From assembly GCA_003614735.1 (NCBI GenBank), contig KZ992668.1, positions 1-22,546 of the forward strand: 22,546 nucleotides of DNA. The letters are read 5' to 3'. Source of the stretch: Thamnocephalis sphaerospora (taxonomy: Eukaryota; Zoopagomycota; Zoopagomycetes; Zoopagales; Sigmoideomycetaceae). This document shows, in pieces, positions 8,353 to 17,552 of the stretch. Each line of letters starts with the position of its first letter. Position 1 is the stretch's first letter. The translations under genes were made by a program, and so were the position numbers. The notes under the pieces were generated by a model, which saw only the letters and a list, made by a program, of their open reading frames with translations, was not told where the DNA came from and made no database searches.

Positions 8353-11275
8353 ATGTCTGTCACGTCGTCTGCTTGCGTTTACATTGCCGAGTCGCGGTCT
8401 GGTCCGCTCTGGGAAGGCCGCGAGGATCCGTTTGCTGCTCCGCCTGGCGATCGGTAAGCTGGGTTGCAAGTGTGTTGGCGGTGCTGTGCTAATCGGCGCA
8501 TCTTGCCATCTATGCAGCGTCACAGCACGGCTGGCGTTTGTGAATGCCAACCGTCCGGCCAAGAAGGGCGACAAAGTTACCGGTGGCGTGCAGTGGGGCT
8601 GCGTAGGCTTTCGGCGCGACCATGGCCGTCGGGCGCGTTTCACAACGCCACTGGGCGGTCAGGCTCAGGGTGCGGCAGCCTCAGCGGCACTCATGGCCGC
8701 TGTGGACCAGCGCGGCCACATCTATCTGTTTGACCTGGAGGCAAACAAGTAAGTGACGTATGTGTATTGGACGCGGTAAGACTGGGCTGCTGACTATGGC
8801 GCAGGTACTGGCTGATTGCACGCACGGGTATCTCTGGCACGGCTGTCGCACTGGGCGTGGCCAAGCCGAGCGAGCTCATTGTTGGCTTGTCTGATCGCGC
8901 TGTTCACTGCTACAACATTGGTGCGTTTAGATGGCTTGGCGGTCGGCCGGTGGGACTGGTAGGCGGCTAACACAGTGGTGCCCTCCAACAGAGACGGGCG
9001 CGCCAGTAGCCAAGCTCACTTCGCATCACGAGAACATTGTCACGCGCATCAGTGTGCATCCGTCGCGACCGCGCGTTCTTACCTCCTCCGCCTCGGAGAC
9101 AGTCCTGTGGGACACGCTTGACTGGTCGCGGCGCCACGTGCTCACCGGCGTGGACTCTGTGGGCGTGAATCAGACCGAATTTTCCCCGTCCGGCGACATG
9201 ATCATAGCCAACTTTCGCGACGACTCGCTCGTCATGTGGGACTCGGAGACGCTGGATCAGATCTGGAAGCTCACGCCTGACGATCTGGCTGGTCTGGATG
9301 ATGAGGGCATGGGCGGCATCACCTGCTTCTCATTGTCGAGTGACGGCAAGCTGCTGGCCACCGGCGGCTGGTACGTGGCTGCAAGCGTGGTGGTGGGTAC
9401 AACAGATGTGCTCACGCAGCGACTGCATGCGCTTTCTTCAGGGGTATGATCAACATCTGGAACGTCGAGGAGCAGCGTATGCATCGCGAAATCATCGACG
9501 AACGCCTGCAGTCGGGCATTGCGCAGCTGGAGTTTGCAGCGCGCACAACGTTGCTCTTTGTGCTCAACGCGCAGGGCCGCATCATCATTTTCGACGCTGT
9601 CTCGTCCTTCAGCAAGGGCATCGGCCTGAAGCCGGCAAGTATACGTGGTGTGGTGGTGACACGGCCATGTAGCTAACTTGCGCGCCTGCTTCAAACAGGC
9701 CAAGCACTACACGATCTCATCAGATGGACTGATGCTCTCGACGCTGCCCATCAACTCGCCATCCTTTATCACCATGTGGTCGGTGGAAACGCTGCTGCGC
9801 GCACCGGTAAGCATCTTGGAAAGCGCGCGTGTATGTGCACAGCTGTGCTTGCATTATGCTTACACTCGAGGACGATGTAGTCGCCAACGGAGGAAGACTA
9901 CGCCAACATGTCGATGAGCCACTCGCGCCGCACTTCGGGCGCATCATCGCCAGTGACCAGCCTGCGCAGCGGTGCTGCTACGCCGACCCGTTCGCGCACC
10001 GAAGATCGCCGTCTGTCGGGCGCATCCGGCTCGCGCATTCCGTTGCGCAGCAACTCGACCTCGACCACTCGCAACAGCCGTCTCAGTGGTCCGCCGGCCA
10101 TTCCGCGCAACATCAGCTCGTCCAGCTCGATGCGTTCACGCAACAGTCTGTCGGGCACCACAGCACGCCCGCAGCTGGGACGCGACACCTACTCGAACCG
10201 GCGCATGTCGGACGCTCCGGCGCGGGCACGTACACCTCCGTCGTCTGGTGGCGCACGCGCTGTAATCCAAAATCGCGAGCACCTGAACGCGTCGCCTACG
10301 CCCACGGATGCATCCAGCGAGGCCAACCGCTCGGTTCTCGACTCGGACATTGATCTCACGCAGAGCGGCAATCCGCAGCTGGCCCGCGAGAACTTGGTGG
10401 AAATTCTAGAAAAGCGTGGTCGCTTCCCGCGCGACTATCGCACTCTGATCTGGCGCTTCCTGCTGCGGCTGCCACAGAACCAGGAGACGTTCCGCTACCT
10501 CGTCTCCAAGGGCACGCACTCGTGTGTGGATCGATTCCGCGAGCGCTTCTCCATGCAGAACCGCAAGCTGCAGCTTGCCATGGAACGCATGGTTTCGCTG
10601 CTGGTGCACTGGCACTCTGACTTTGAGGCGCTCGAGTACCTGCCCTACCTTGTCTTCCCCTTTGTGAAGATGATGGGTGACGATCTGTTTGCCTGCTTTG
10701 AGTTGGTGGCCACCCTGCTGCTTAACTGGGGCCAGGGCTGGTGGGACCGCTTCCCGAATCCGCCCAAGAGCCATCTGCAGAAGCTGGATGAGTTGCTGGC
10801 CGAGCACGATCTGGAGCTGCTCGAGCATTTCCGCAGTCACGTCATTCCGAACGAAATCTACGGCTGGATCCCGCTGCAGTCGCTCTTTTCGGAAGTGCTG
10901 TGCAAGGAGGATTGGGCGCGGCTCTGGGACCACTGCTTCACGCGCGAGCCGTCCTTCCTATACTTTTTCGCTGCCGCCTTGCTCATCGGCTGCCGCGACA
11001 CGCTACTTAATCTGCGCACGGAGGAAGAGTTTGAGGACGTGCTGCACCAGCCGCAGCAGGTAAACCTGCTAGATCTGATCGACCTTGCCAAGCGGATCGA
11101 GACTGCTACACCCGTCGATACGTCGCCGTTTGCCTACCACACGCCGTTCACGCCCATTCCGACCGGCGAGTACCCGTCGCCGATCCGCAATGCTGCGCGC
11201 CGCTCGTCGCGTCTTCGCTCTCAAATCATCAGGGAGGAGATGGAAATGCTGCGCAACAAGCTGAGCGCCATGTAA
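8353..11275 (+). CDS. TBC1D31: TBC1D31 (WDR67) orthologue: WD40 repeats plus TBC domain
   Basis: Seven exons: 8353-8453, 8518-8748, 8805-8920, 8992-9370, 9442-9634, 9699-9806 and 9881-11275, giving 840 residues. Residues 1-375 carry WD40-type repeats (GHIYLFDLEANK, SHHENIVTRISVHPS, LVMWDSETLDQIW, GMINIWNVEEQRMHR). Residues about 380-540 are a Ser/Arg-rich disordered linker. Residues about 543-800 are the TBC domain, matching human TBC1D31 block by block (RTLIWRFLLRLPQ, FPFVKM, RFPNPPKS, SLFSEVLCKEDWARLWD). The classical IxxDxxR and YxQ catalytic motifs are not seen. The long C-terminal coiled coil of the animal protein is missing. TBC1D31 sits at centrosomes and centriolar satellites and affects cilium assembly. 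Intron 5 is GC-AG. I chose the ATG at 8353 because the frame and first intron follow directly. Confidence 0.95.
9635..9698 (+). other. GC-AG intron (TBC1D31 intron 5)
   Basis: The donor is CCG|GCAAGT and the acceptor TTCAAACAG, with AGCTAAC as a likely branch site. The join KP|AKHYTISSDG keeps the frame with intact codons on both sides. The GT at 9639 would leave one extra base and break the phase. Confidence 0.85.
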
Positions 11276-11975
11276 GAGGCGTTCTATCGACACGGACGAT
11301 GGTGCGTGCTATACGACGAGGCCGGCAGCACAACTCGGCAGCACATTTCCCTCAATCACTCGCCTGGCTAATGCTACGCCTAGCGGGCGGTCGTGGCTGT
11401 AGCTTGGACGTGTGCTCTATTGAGCCTGCATTCTGGACGACAGTCACGTAGACCTATTGATGCTACTGTGTGCTGGCCGGCCGGCTGTCCGCGGCTCGCT
11501 TTACCGGCTGTCCTTTGTCTTGGCCTGCTTCTTCATTTAGTTCTTTTGTGTTTTGCGCTCTTTGTTTCCGCCGACGACGCAAGCGCTCTTTCGCCGCCCT
11601 TTGGGAAAGACGGCATACTCTAGCTTCATCTTTCCACCGCCCTCTTACATCCTACCCGGCACCACACGTGCAGCATGGATATGTGCTGTGCTCTTGGTAC
11701 ACGTCGCTCTGCCCATTTCACACTCACGCATGTCACCCGTCATATGCTTTCGGCGTGCGTTCTATGGCTGGTGTATCCGCCCATTCCATACCTGCCATCA
11801 TTATTCTCCGTCGGTGTGATCGTTTGTGCGTCCATTTGCATTCGATGTCTGTGCTGCGATCATATCGTTTCTGCAATGAGCCAGTAAAAATTTATCCACG
11901 AGAATACCATTCTTGCCACAGAGCATGTTTACGGCAAGACTAGCGGTACATCTGCCGTCTATTGCCGCTGTTTCT
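11276..11975. other. Intergenic interval between convergent TBC1D31 and SRP9 genes
   Basis: This is 700 bp of pyrimidine-rich sequence on the plus strand. Frames such as 11470-11943 and 11675-11887 are rich in Leu, Cys, Ser and His with no domain or splice continuity, so I regard them as non-coding. I found no sequence resembling the TBC1D31 coiled coil, and no AATAAA signal in either orientation. Confidence 0.55.
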
Positions 11976-12535
11976 CTACCGCCGCTTTCCCTTGGCCTTT
12001 TTCCGGCCACCTGTAGAAGCACGCTGCATCGGCTGGGCCTTGTCTGGCGTCGGCTGCTCAACGTTTGCCGGTTGCTCGCTTTGTGGGGCTGTGCGGCCAC
12101 CGCCATCGTCAGTATTTCCCGGCAGTCCACCACAATAACCATCCTACCGTTACCTACCTGGCTCCTCCTGCTCCTCCTCTTCCGGCCGGTTGGCCATAAC
12201 ACGAGCCAGCGCACGCGTCAGCCGCTCCCAGCGCTTTAGATCCTGCGCTTGATCCGTGCGATATTTGAGACACTGTGCGCCACCATGGTCAGCTACTCGG
12301 TCACACTGCTGTCGCCCAACCGCGCGCTACACACCGTGCGGTCGTCCGTCACCTTGAGCACCAGTGCGCCATCGCAGTGCCGATACTTTGTCACAAAGCG
12401 CGTCTGCATAGAATGGTCGCGTTAGCAGCGCAAACAGCCTGATCGCATCAGTAGACTGCGCACCTGCTGTGGCGCGCCAGAATACAAATCCAGCACGGCG
12501 CGTTGGTAGTCGTTCCAATCGGTGATGTAGACCAT
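11976..12535 (-). CDS. SRP9: Signal recognition particle subunit SRP9/SRP21
   Basis: Four exons on the minus strand: 12535-12464, 12403-12335, 12272-12158 and 12088-11976, joining to 122 residues. The core matches SRP9: YITDWNDYQRAVLDLY, then FVTKYRHCDGALVLKVTDD, then CLKYRTDQAQDLKRWERL. SRP9 pairs with SRP14 on the Alu part of SRP RNA and takes part in elongation arrest during co-translational targeting to the ER. After the fold an acidic stretch (PEEEEQEEP) leads to a Gln/Pro-rich linker and a basic end (GGRKKAKGKRR). That basic tail recalls fungal Srp21 and the SRP14 C-terminus. Introns are 60-69 nt with GTGCGC, GTGTGT and GTAGGT donors. It is divergent from the SLC41 gene, 195 bp between ATGs. 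No single long frame covers the gene, so it is easily missed. Confidence 0.93.
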
Positions 12536-12730
12536 GCTGCAGCTGCAACGTCCTTCTCGTGACGACAAGGCGGTGGAAAGAGATGAGGTGGGGCAGCTGC
12601 TATCGACGTGGTACGCGCGTTAGCCTGTCTTTCTGCAGCAACCTTCGCTACTCCTTGACCAGCACGCACCTAATCCACCACTACGCTATCCACCTCTGCA
12701 CGTCTCACCAGCACCTTTTCGGCTCATCTT
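12536..12730. promoter_or_regulatory. Compact bidirectional promoter, SRP9 and SLC41
   Basis: Only 195 bp separate two divergent ATGs, so both promoters and both 5' leaders must share it. The SLC41 side is rich in C/A (CACC, ACC repeats) up to the ATG. I see no TATA box. Confidence 0.5.
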
Positions 12731-15024
12731 ATGGCAAGAAAGAAGCGCACGCTGCGCCTGGAGGTGCCAGGAAATGACGTAGACGGCCCGGTGCCGCCTA
12801 CACCAACTGGCAGCGCTCCGTCCATGTCGATGCCGCTGTCGACGCCCACTTATGCTGCGGTGGCACACCTTGGCTTTGTCAGCGACGAAGACGATAGCGA
12901 GCACGAAGCTGGCTCTGCTCGCAACCCGAAAAATGCTGGAAGGAGCGAAGATGGCGCAGCGCAAAAGGCAGCGTTTGCACGGGCCTCGGGCAGCAATGAC
13001 GACTGGGACAGCGACGACCGAGACGACAACACGGGCCATACAGTTGGCCGGGGCGGCGGTCCTACACGCGGCCATGGCCACGGCTCAGCCTATGCGATGC
13101 TGCCAATGACTGCCATGAACCAGACTGGCAAGCTGGCACGCGGGGACGACGGCAGCGGGCTGCAGGACAAGCACGCTGATGCAGATGAGATCGACGAGGA
13201 AGAGGAGGAGGAGGACGGCGATGCATGGTTGCGCCTAAATCGCGTCAAACTTCGCGATCGCGGCACTTCCTTTTCCACCATCATTCTCGAAGATGGAGCA
13301 CATCGCTGGAAACGCGTGCATGATGATGAGCAAGGCAGTGGCGCAGCGAGCAGGCCCAGCGGACGCAGCTCTGGCGACAGCCTAGCTTCCATCACGTTAC
13401 AGGTAGGTGCCTAAGTGGTGTCTGCAGCCAAGGACTTGGGCTCACATGTGACCGCGTGTATTGGTCCATAGACCCTACCATCGCTGGCTATTTCTGTGGT
13501 GGGGCTGATGTTAGCAGGTTGGCTGCTGGATGTCGTGCAACACTGGGAAGCATTCACGCGCGTCCCCCAGCTATTCATCCTAGTACCGGTGCTCCTTGGT
13601 CTCAAGGGCAATTTGGAGATGAATCTGGCATCACGCATGTCGACGGCAGTGAGTGTGCACTCTGCAGCTTCAAAAAGCGAATGCTAATCTGCTGCGTCGT
13701 TTCTCAGGCAAACATGGGCGATCTGGATTCGCCCACACTGCAGCGGCAGTTGGTACTTGGCAATCTGGCACTGTTGCAGGTACAGGCACTTACCATTTCG
13801 TGTCTGGCTGGGCTAGTGTCGTTTCTACTTGGCATGGCCACGCAAGGCACGTCCCACCTTACCTTTCACCAGTCGATGCTGGTCATCACATCCGCCATGA
13901 TCTGTGCATCGTTCAGCAGCGTACTGCTTGGCCTCTGCATGTGCTGTCTCTGCATCGTGTGTCGGCGACGCGGCATTAACCCAGACAACGTTGCTACGCC
14001 CATTGCCGCCAGCTTTGGCGACTTGGTGACACTTGCTGTGCTGGCGACGATCAGCAGTTGGCTTTTGCCAATCATGGGTAAGCATGGGCGGGACCTGAAA
14101 TGAGCACGGCAGCACTGACGCGAAATACGGTGTAAATAGATACTGTGGCGCCCGCCATCTTTTTTGCTCTGATGGTCGCAGTCATCCCTGTATATGTGTG
14201 GCTGGTGCGACGCAATGATCTTGTGCGCGACACGCTACCCAATGGCTGGGTGCCAATCATCCTTGCCATGGCCATTTCCAGTCTGGCAGGCCTGGTGCTG
14301 GAACGCTACATTGAACGCTATGCGGGCATGGCTGTCCTGGTGCCAGTCCTGAATGGTAATGGCAGCGGCTGTACCAGCGGCTCATTGCGCGTGCTAATGG
14401 TGGCATTTGCGACTCAGGTGTCTCCGGTAACTTGGCCTCTGTGTTTGCTTCGCGCATTTCTACTGCACTTCACGCTCGTCGGCACGAGCACTACATGCGC
14501 GTCGGCGCTGTGCTCTTTCTGCTTAACCTGCCAGTACAGTGGCCATTCCTGGGCTTTGTGCGCGCGCTCCACCTGGGTCATGGCAGCGTCACCTGGACCA
14601 TGTTTGGCGCTTACACGGCAGCCTCCATGCTTCTGGTAAGTGAGCCATAATTCATGCATTTGCCTGATCGCCACAAGACTTGCGACGCTTACGCTCAAGC
14701 AAATTCATCGTTTTATTATCGCATTTTTGCCGTGATCAAGGTGGCCGGACTGCTTGTCGCGGCAAAGTGGATCACGCTGGCGCTCTGGCGAAGAAGCCTG
14801 GACCCGGACAACTACGCGTTGCCATACATGTAAGCATGTGATCATTGATTGCCAGCGACAACTACTAACGGTGAAGCTGCGCTTGACTGTACAGCACTGC
14901 TATTGGTGACGTTGCTGGAACGATAGCACTTGTGCTGGTCTTTATGGCCATTTACGGCACAGAAGGTACGATAGATATGAGCGTTGCTGGCGATACCACA
15001 GCATCAGCCGCGGTTGGCGCATAA
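12731..15024 (+). CDS. SLC41-type (MgtE-like) magnesium transporter
   Basis: Seven exons: 12731-13402, 13472-13648, 13708-14077, 14140-14355, 14418-14635, 14741-14829 and 14895-15024, giving 623 residues. Two MgtE-like membrane halves carry the signatures [21 protein letters not shown] and, in the second half, [19 protein letters not shown]. Each half ends with a DN-type loop: [16 protein letters not shown] and [16 protein letters not shown]. About ten hydrophobic helices are visible. SLC41 proteins exchange or export Mg2+ at plasma, vacuolar or mitochondrial membranes; the membrane used here is unknown. A soluble N-terminus of about 225 residues is unusually long and acidic ([27 protein letters not shown]). 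Intron 5 (14636-14740, 105 nt) is longest and uses a CAAG acceptor; I chose it by alignment length with animal SLC41. Confidence 0.92.
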
Positions 15025-15384
15025 CAGAAAGCACATGGTACTTGCTTCACTGTGCCTACCATTGCAACCGACTACCGCACACTCTAGGCGAGTGAACTGT
15101 GATGCCAACACGCCATCGTACCCTATAATTTTGCATTTAGTAAAGGGGAAAACGCTACGTGCTGATGTATAATCAAACATGTCCAGCACGCCCTAGCGGT
15201 CACCAGTACCGCCCTATTTTTCACGACACGCTCCTCACCCTGTTGCACCCCTCAAACAAAGCTAGAACGTGACACGTGCATTTTATAGAGTTTGTAAGCA
15301 CATAGACACGCGGATATACTGGCAGACCTGGCAATGTCAAAGATACACTGTTGCAACTTGTACTGCTTGTGCGCTGGCTTGCAA
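15025..15384. other. Intergenic interval, SLC41 and secreted protein gene (convergent)
   Basis: This is 360 bp between two stop codons. Short frames overlap in both directions with no domain. It most likely holds the two 3' untranslated regions. Confidence 0.55.
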
Positions 15385-15924
15385 TCACCAACGCGGCAGA
15401 TTGGACACACCGGGCGTGTCGAAAATCTGCCGTAGCGAGTTTGCATCGCAGTCTTCTTTGATAAGACGGCCTTTAAACAGGACGCTTTGGTCGGACAAGA
15501 GGCATACGTATTTTTCTTGGGCATCGCCAACCTTGGAAACCCATTTGTTCCTATCATTGCGCGGCACACGACGCCAAAGCTGGCGATCCTCTCCTGTATA
15601 TTCTGCTAATTCCAGCGCCTTTCTGCCCATGGTGAGACAATGGCCTTTAGTCACGCTGCATATTGAGTGGTATGAAGAGCCTGGTTCACCGTCAACGCGC
15701 CATAAGATCTCCCAAAACGCGATTGAATCCAGCGTGTCTTCTCCGTTGCATGTACGGAACCTAAGGTACTTTTTACGATAGATGCGCAAACAGTACCCTT
15801 CGTCATCGTAGATACGGGTTGTCTTTGAGGTAACGTAACCTGCCGGTTGGTTTTGTGCCAACACGCATCCCACCGCTGCGGCTATCATGGCCGCTACAAG
15901 CCAGATTGGGGCGCAATAATGCAT
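15385..15924 (-). CDS. Small secreted protein, possibly beta-trefoil/lectin-like
   Basis: Intronless, 179 residues from the ATG at 15924; the frame stays open 21 codons upstream but without an ATG. Residues 1-23 form a clear signal peptide (APIWLVAAMIAAAVG, with VLA before QNQPAG as the likely cleavage site). The mature part has about six cysteines and repeating units: YCLRIYRKKYLRFRTCN, then HCLTMGRKALELAEYT with DRQLWRRV, then YVCLLSDQSVLFKGRLIKEDC. Repeats of this kind (Cys-Leu, a short strand pair, then Q-x-W) resemble ricin-type beta-trefoils. This is my inference; no motif is decisive. It is probably an extracellular or wall-associated protein. Confidence 0.75.
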   Translation of the reverse strand: MHYCAPIWLVAAMIAAAVGCVLAQNQPAGYVTSKTTRIYDDEGYCLRIYRKKYLRFRTCNGEDTLDSIAFWEILWRVDGEPGSSYHSICSVTKGHCLTMGRKALELAEYTGEDRQLWRRVPRNDRNKWVSKVGDAQEKYVCLLSDQSVLFKGRLIKEDCDANSLRQIFDTPGVSNLPRW

Positions 15925-17552
15925 AGCAGGTGATGGTGATGCCGGTGAATATGCCCGGCTAAATTGATTGTGCACTAGACAAACCAAAAATGACTTGATT
16001 TGACGTAATATATGCGTAGCTGTTAAGGCAGCGTTGTAGCTCTATCGGCGGACCTTTGTGAAGCTATGTGTGATGTAGCTTAGTAAAAGGCGGATAGGTT
16101 TGCGATCTTTTGCAGCAATAATTGCACTTGATTTGGTGATACTAGTCGTGTGGGCTAGCTACGAACGAGGAAGGGGCGCAGCATAGGTAGTAAATGCTGG
16201 GTGAAGCGGGATCTAGGGTTGAGAATCGGGCGAATTGACGGTAGAGCTTGCGCTCTCACTCTAGCGTGCGGAAGAGTGCCTGCTTATATTGTGCAGTACG
16301 AAAGGCTTGCGTGCGCGACTTTTGAAGCGCCAAACAGCGCCCGAGTCCGAGGCACCTGTTCCAAATTTCGAATGGACGGCCAATATACCTTTTTTGATAG
16401 CGCAGGGTTAGCGCAGAGCACGAGTTTTGACGGGTTAAACCGCAATAAAACCGGCTGATGGATGCACCAAATGCCACGCGGGTGCTTGAGACAAATGTGA
16501 CAAACTCTAAGCAGCTAACACGCTCATAGTGTTGAGTCGTAATAAACTAAGACAAGCTAAAACCAAACTATTGGCCCGCTGCACATAGACTGCAACACAG
16601 CGAATCGTCCAAATCACAGATCATAGTATTGAGCTTGTAGCGCTTAGCATGCATATGAAACGCAGTGCGTAAATGTGTCAGATGTTAGTTTAGTCTGTAG
16701 AATGTGCGAAAGGCAGTCGAACGCGAACTTCAAGCAAAATGCGCCTTGGTGGATCGACAAACTGGTATTGCATGCAACTGCATGTGTGTGTGGAGTGCAG
16801 CCGTCGTTTAAACAAAACTATCCGGTTTTACGGTTTTATTCGCTCGCGTGGGTCCCGCTATTGAGTGATTCAACGTATAGACGTGATAGCTTTTCAGCCT
16901 CATCTTTTCAGGTAAACATTGAGCTAAACTATCGCGCTGATAGGATAGGCACGTCTATGTGACTAATTGCCAAAGAGTAGACGTTGCAAAAAGAATACTG
17001 CCACCAAGCATCCACAATCAGCACCGACAAGGATAACGAAACAACTGGGGCTATGAATTACGACAGCTCCTGGTTACTTTATTCCCTTTGGGCGCAATCA
17101 CAGTCGCTCGTACCACATGCTAGTAACCATGAAGAAGCTCTTGGGATATGCTGACTGCAGCTTCGTGGGTATAAGCACTGGATAGGCGGCATGTAAAGGC
17201 TAACCACATCGATATGCGCATGTAAATCAGAGTGATACAGTGGTGCCATTTTGTAAATGACTAGGCACCGCTGGATGCACCACACGCTGAAGAGTGCTGC
17301 TATAGCACAGCTTACTGTCCTTGTCCATCATGTAGTCTGACAATATTCATGGCCAAAAGCTGCGTAGGCTATGGCGTGTGCAGTGTCTACGTTGATCAAG
17401 ACATTATGAGCATGTCTGCTAGTTTGGTGCTCAAATTAGCACACGCGTTGTTTGCTATGGGCCGGTCGCTCCGCATTCCGACGTCTTCACCTGATCACCA
17501 GCGCGTCGCTAGTGCCCCCTCCACTGACACTGTAATTACAGAGCGTGCAAAC
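15925..17552. other. Long interval without a supported gene
   Basis: About 1.6 kb, visibly more A+T-rich than the neighbouring exons. Frames at 16201-16458 and 16675-16962 are below 100 residues and have no recognised content. No tRNA, snRNA or repeat array was found by eye. The last 204 nt (from an ATG at 17349) stay open in frame with the FMP25-like gene and could be an N-terminal extension or its 5' leader. The promoters of two divergent genes must lie here. Confidence 0.5.

Noticed and set aside
9829-10353. Alternative frame of 174 codons over the TBC1D31 linker
   Set aside because: The linker's frame continues directly into the TBC domain and joins exon 6 in phase, so the other frame is a shadow.
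11470-11943. 157-codon frame downstream of TBC1D31
   Set aside because: Composition is driven by pyrimidine-rich DNA; it has no domain and no splice link to neighbours, and it ends against the SRP9 3' region.
12327-12548. Single 73-codon minus-strand frame as a separate gene
   Set aside because: It lies in a different frame from the spliced SRP9 model, which explains the same DNA with family-matching exons.
15925-15987. 21-codon upstream extension of the secreted protein
   Set aside because: It begins with TTG, and adding it would bury the clear signal peptide that starts at the ATG at 15924.
16201-16962. Frames of 85 and 95 codons in the A+T-richer interval
   Set aside because: They have no domain, no clear ATG context and no splice partners; these lengths are expected by chance.
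17349-17552. In-frame ATG upstream of the FMP25-like gene
   Set aside because: It would place 68 residues before a textbook mitochondrial presequence. I keep it as a less likely alternative start.
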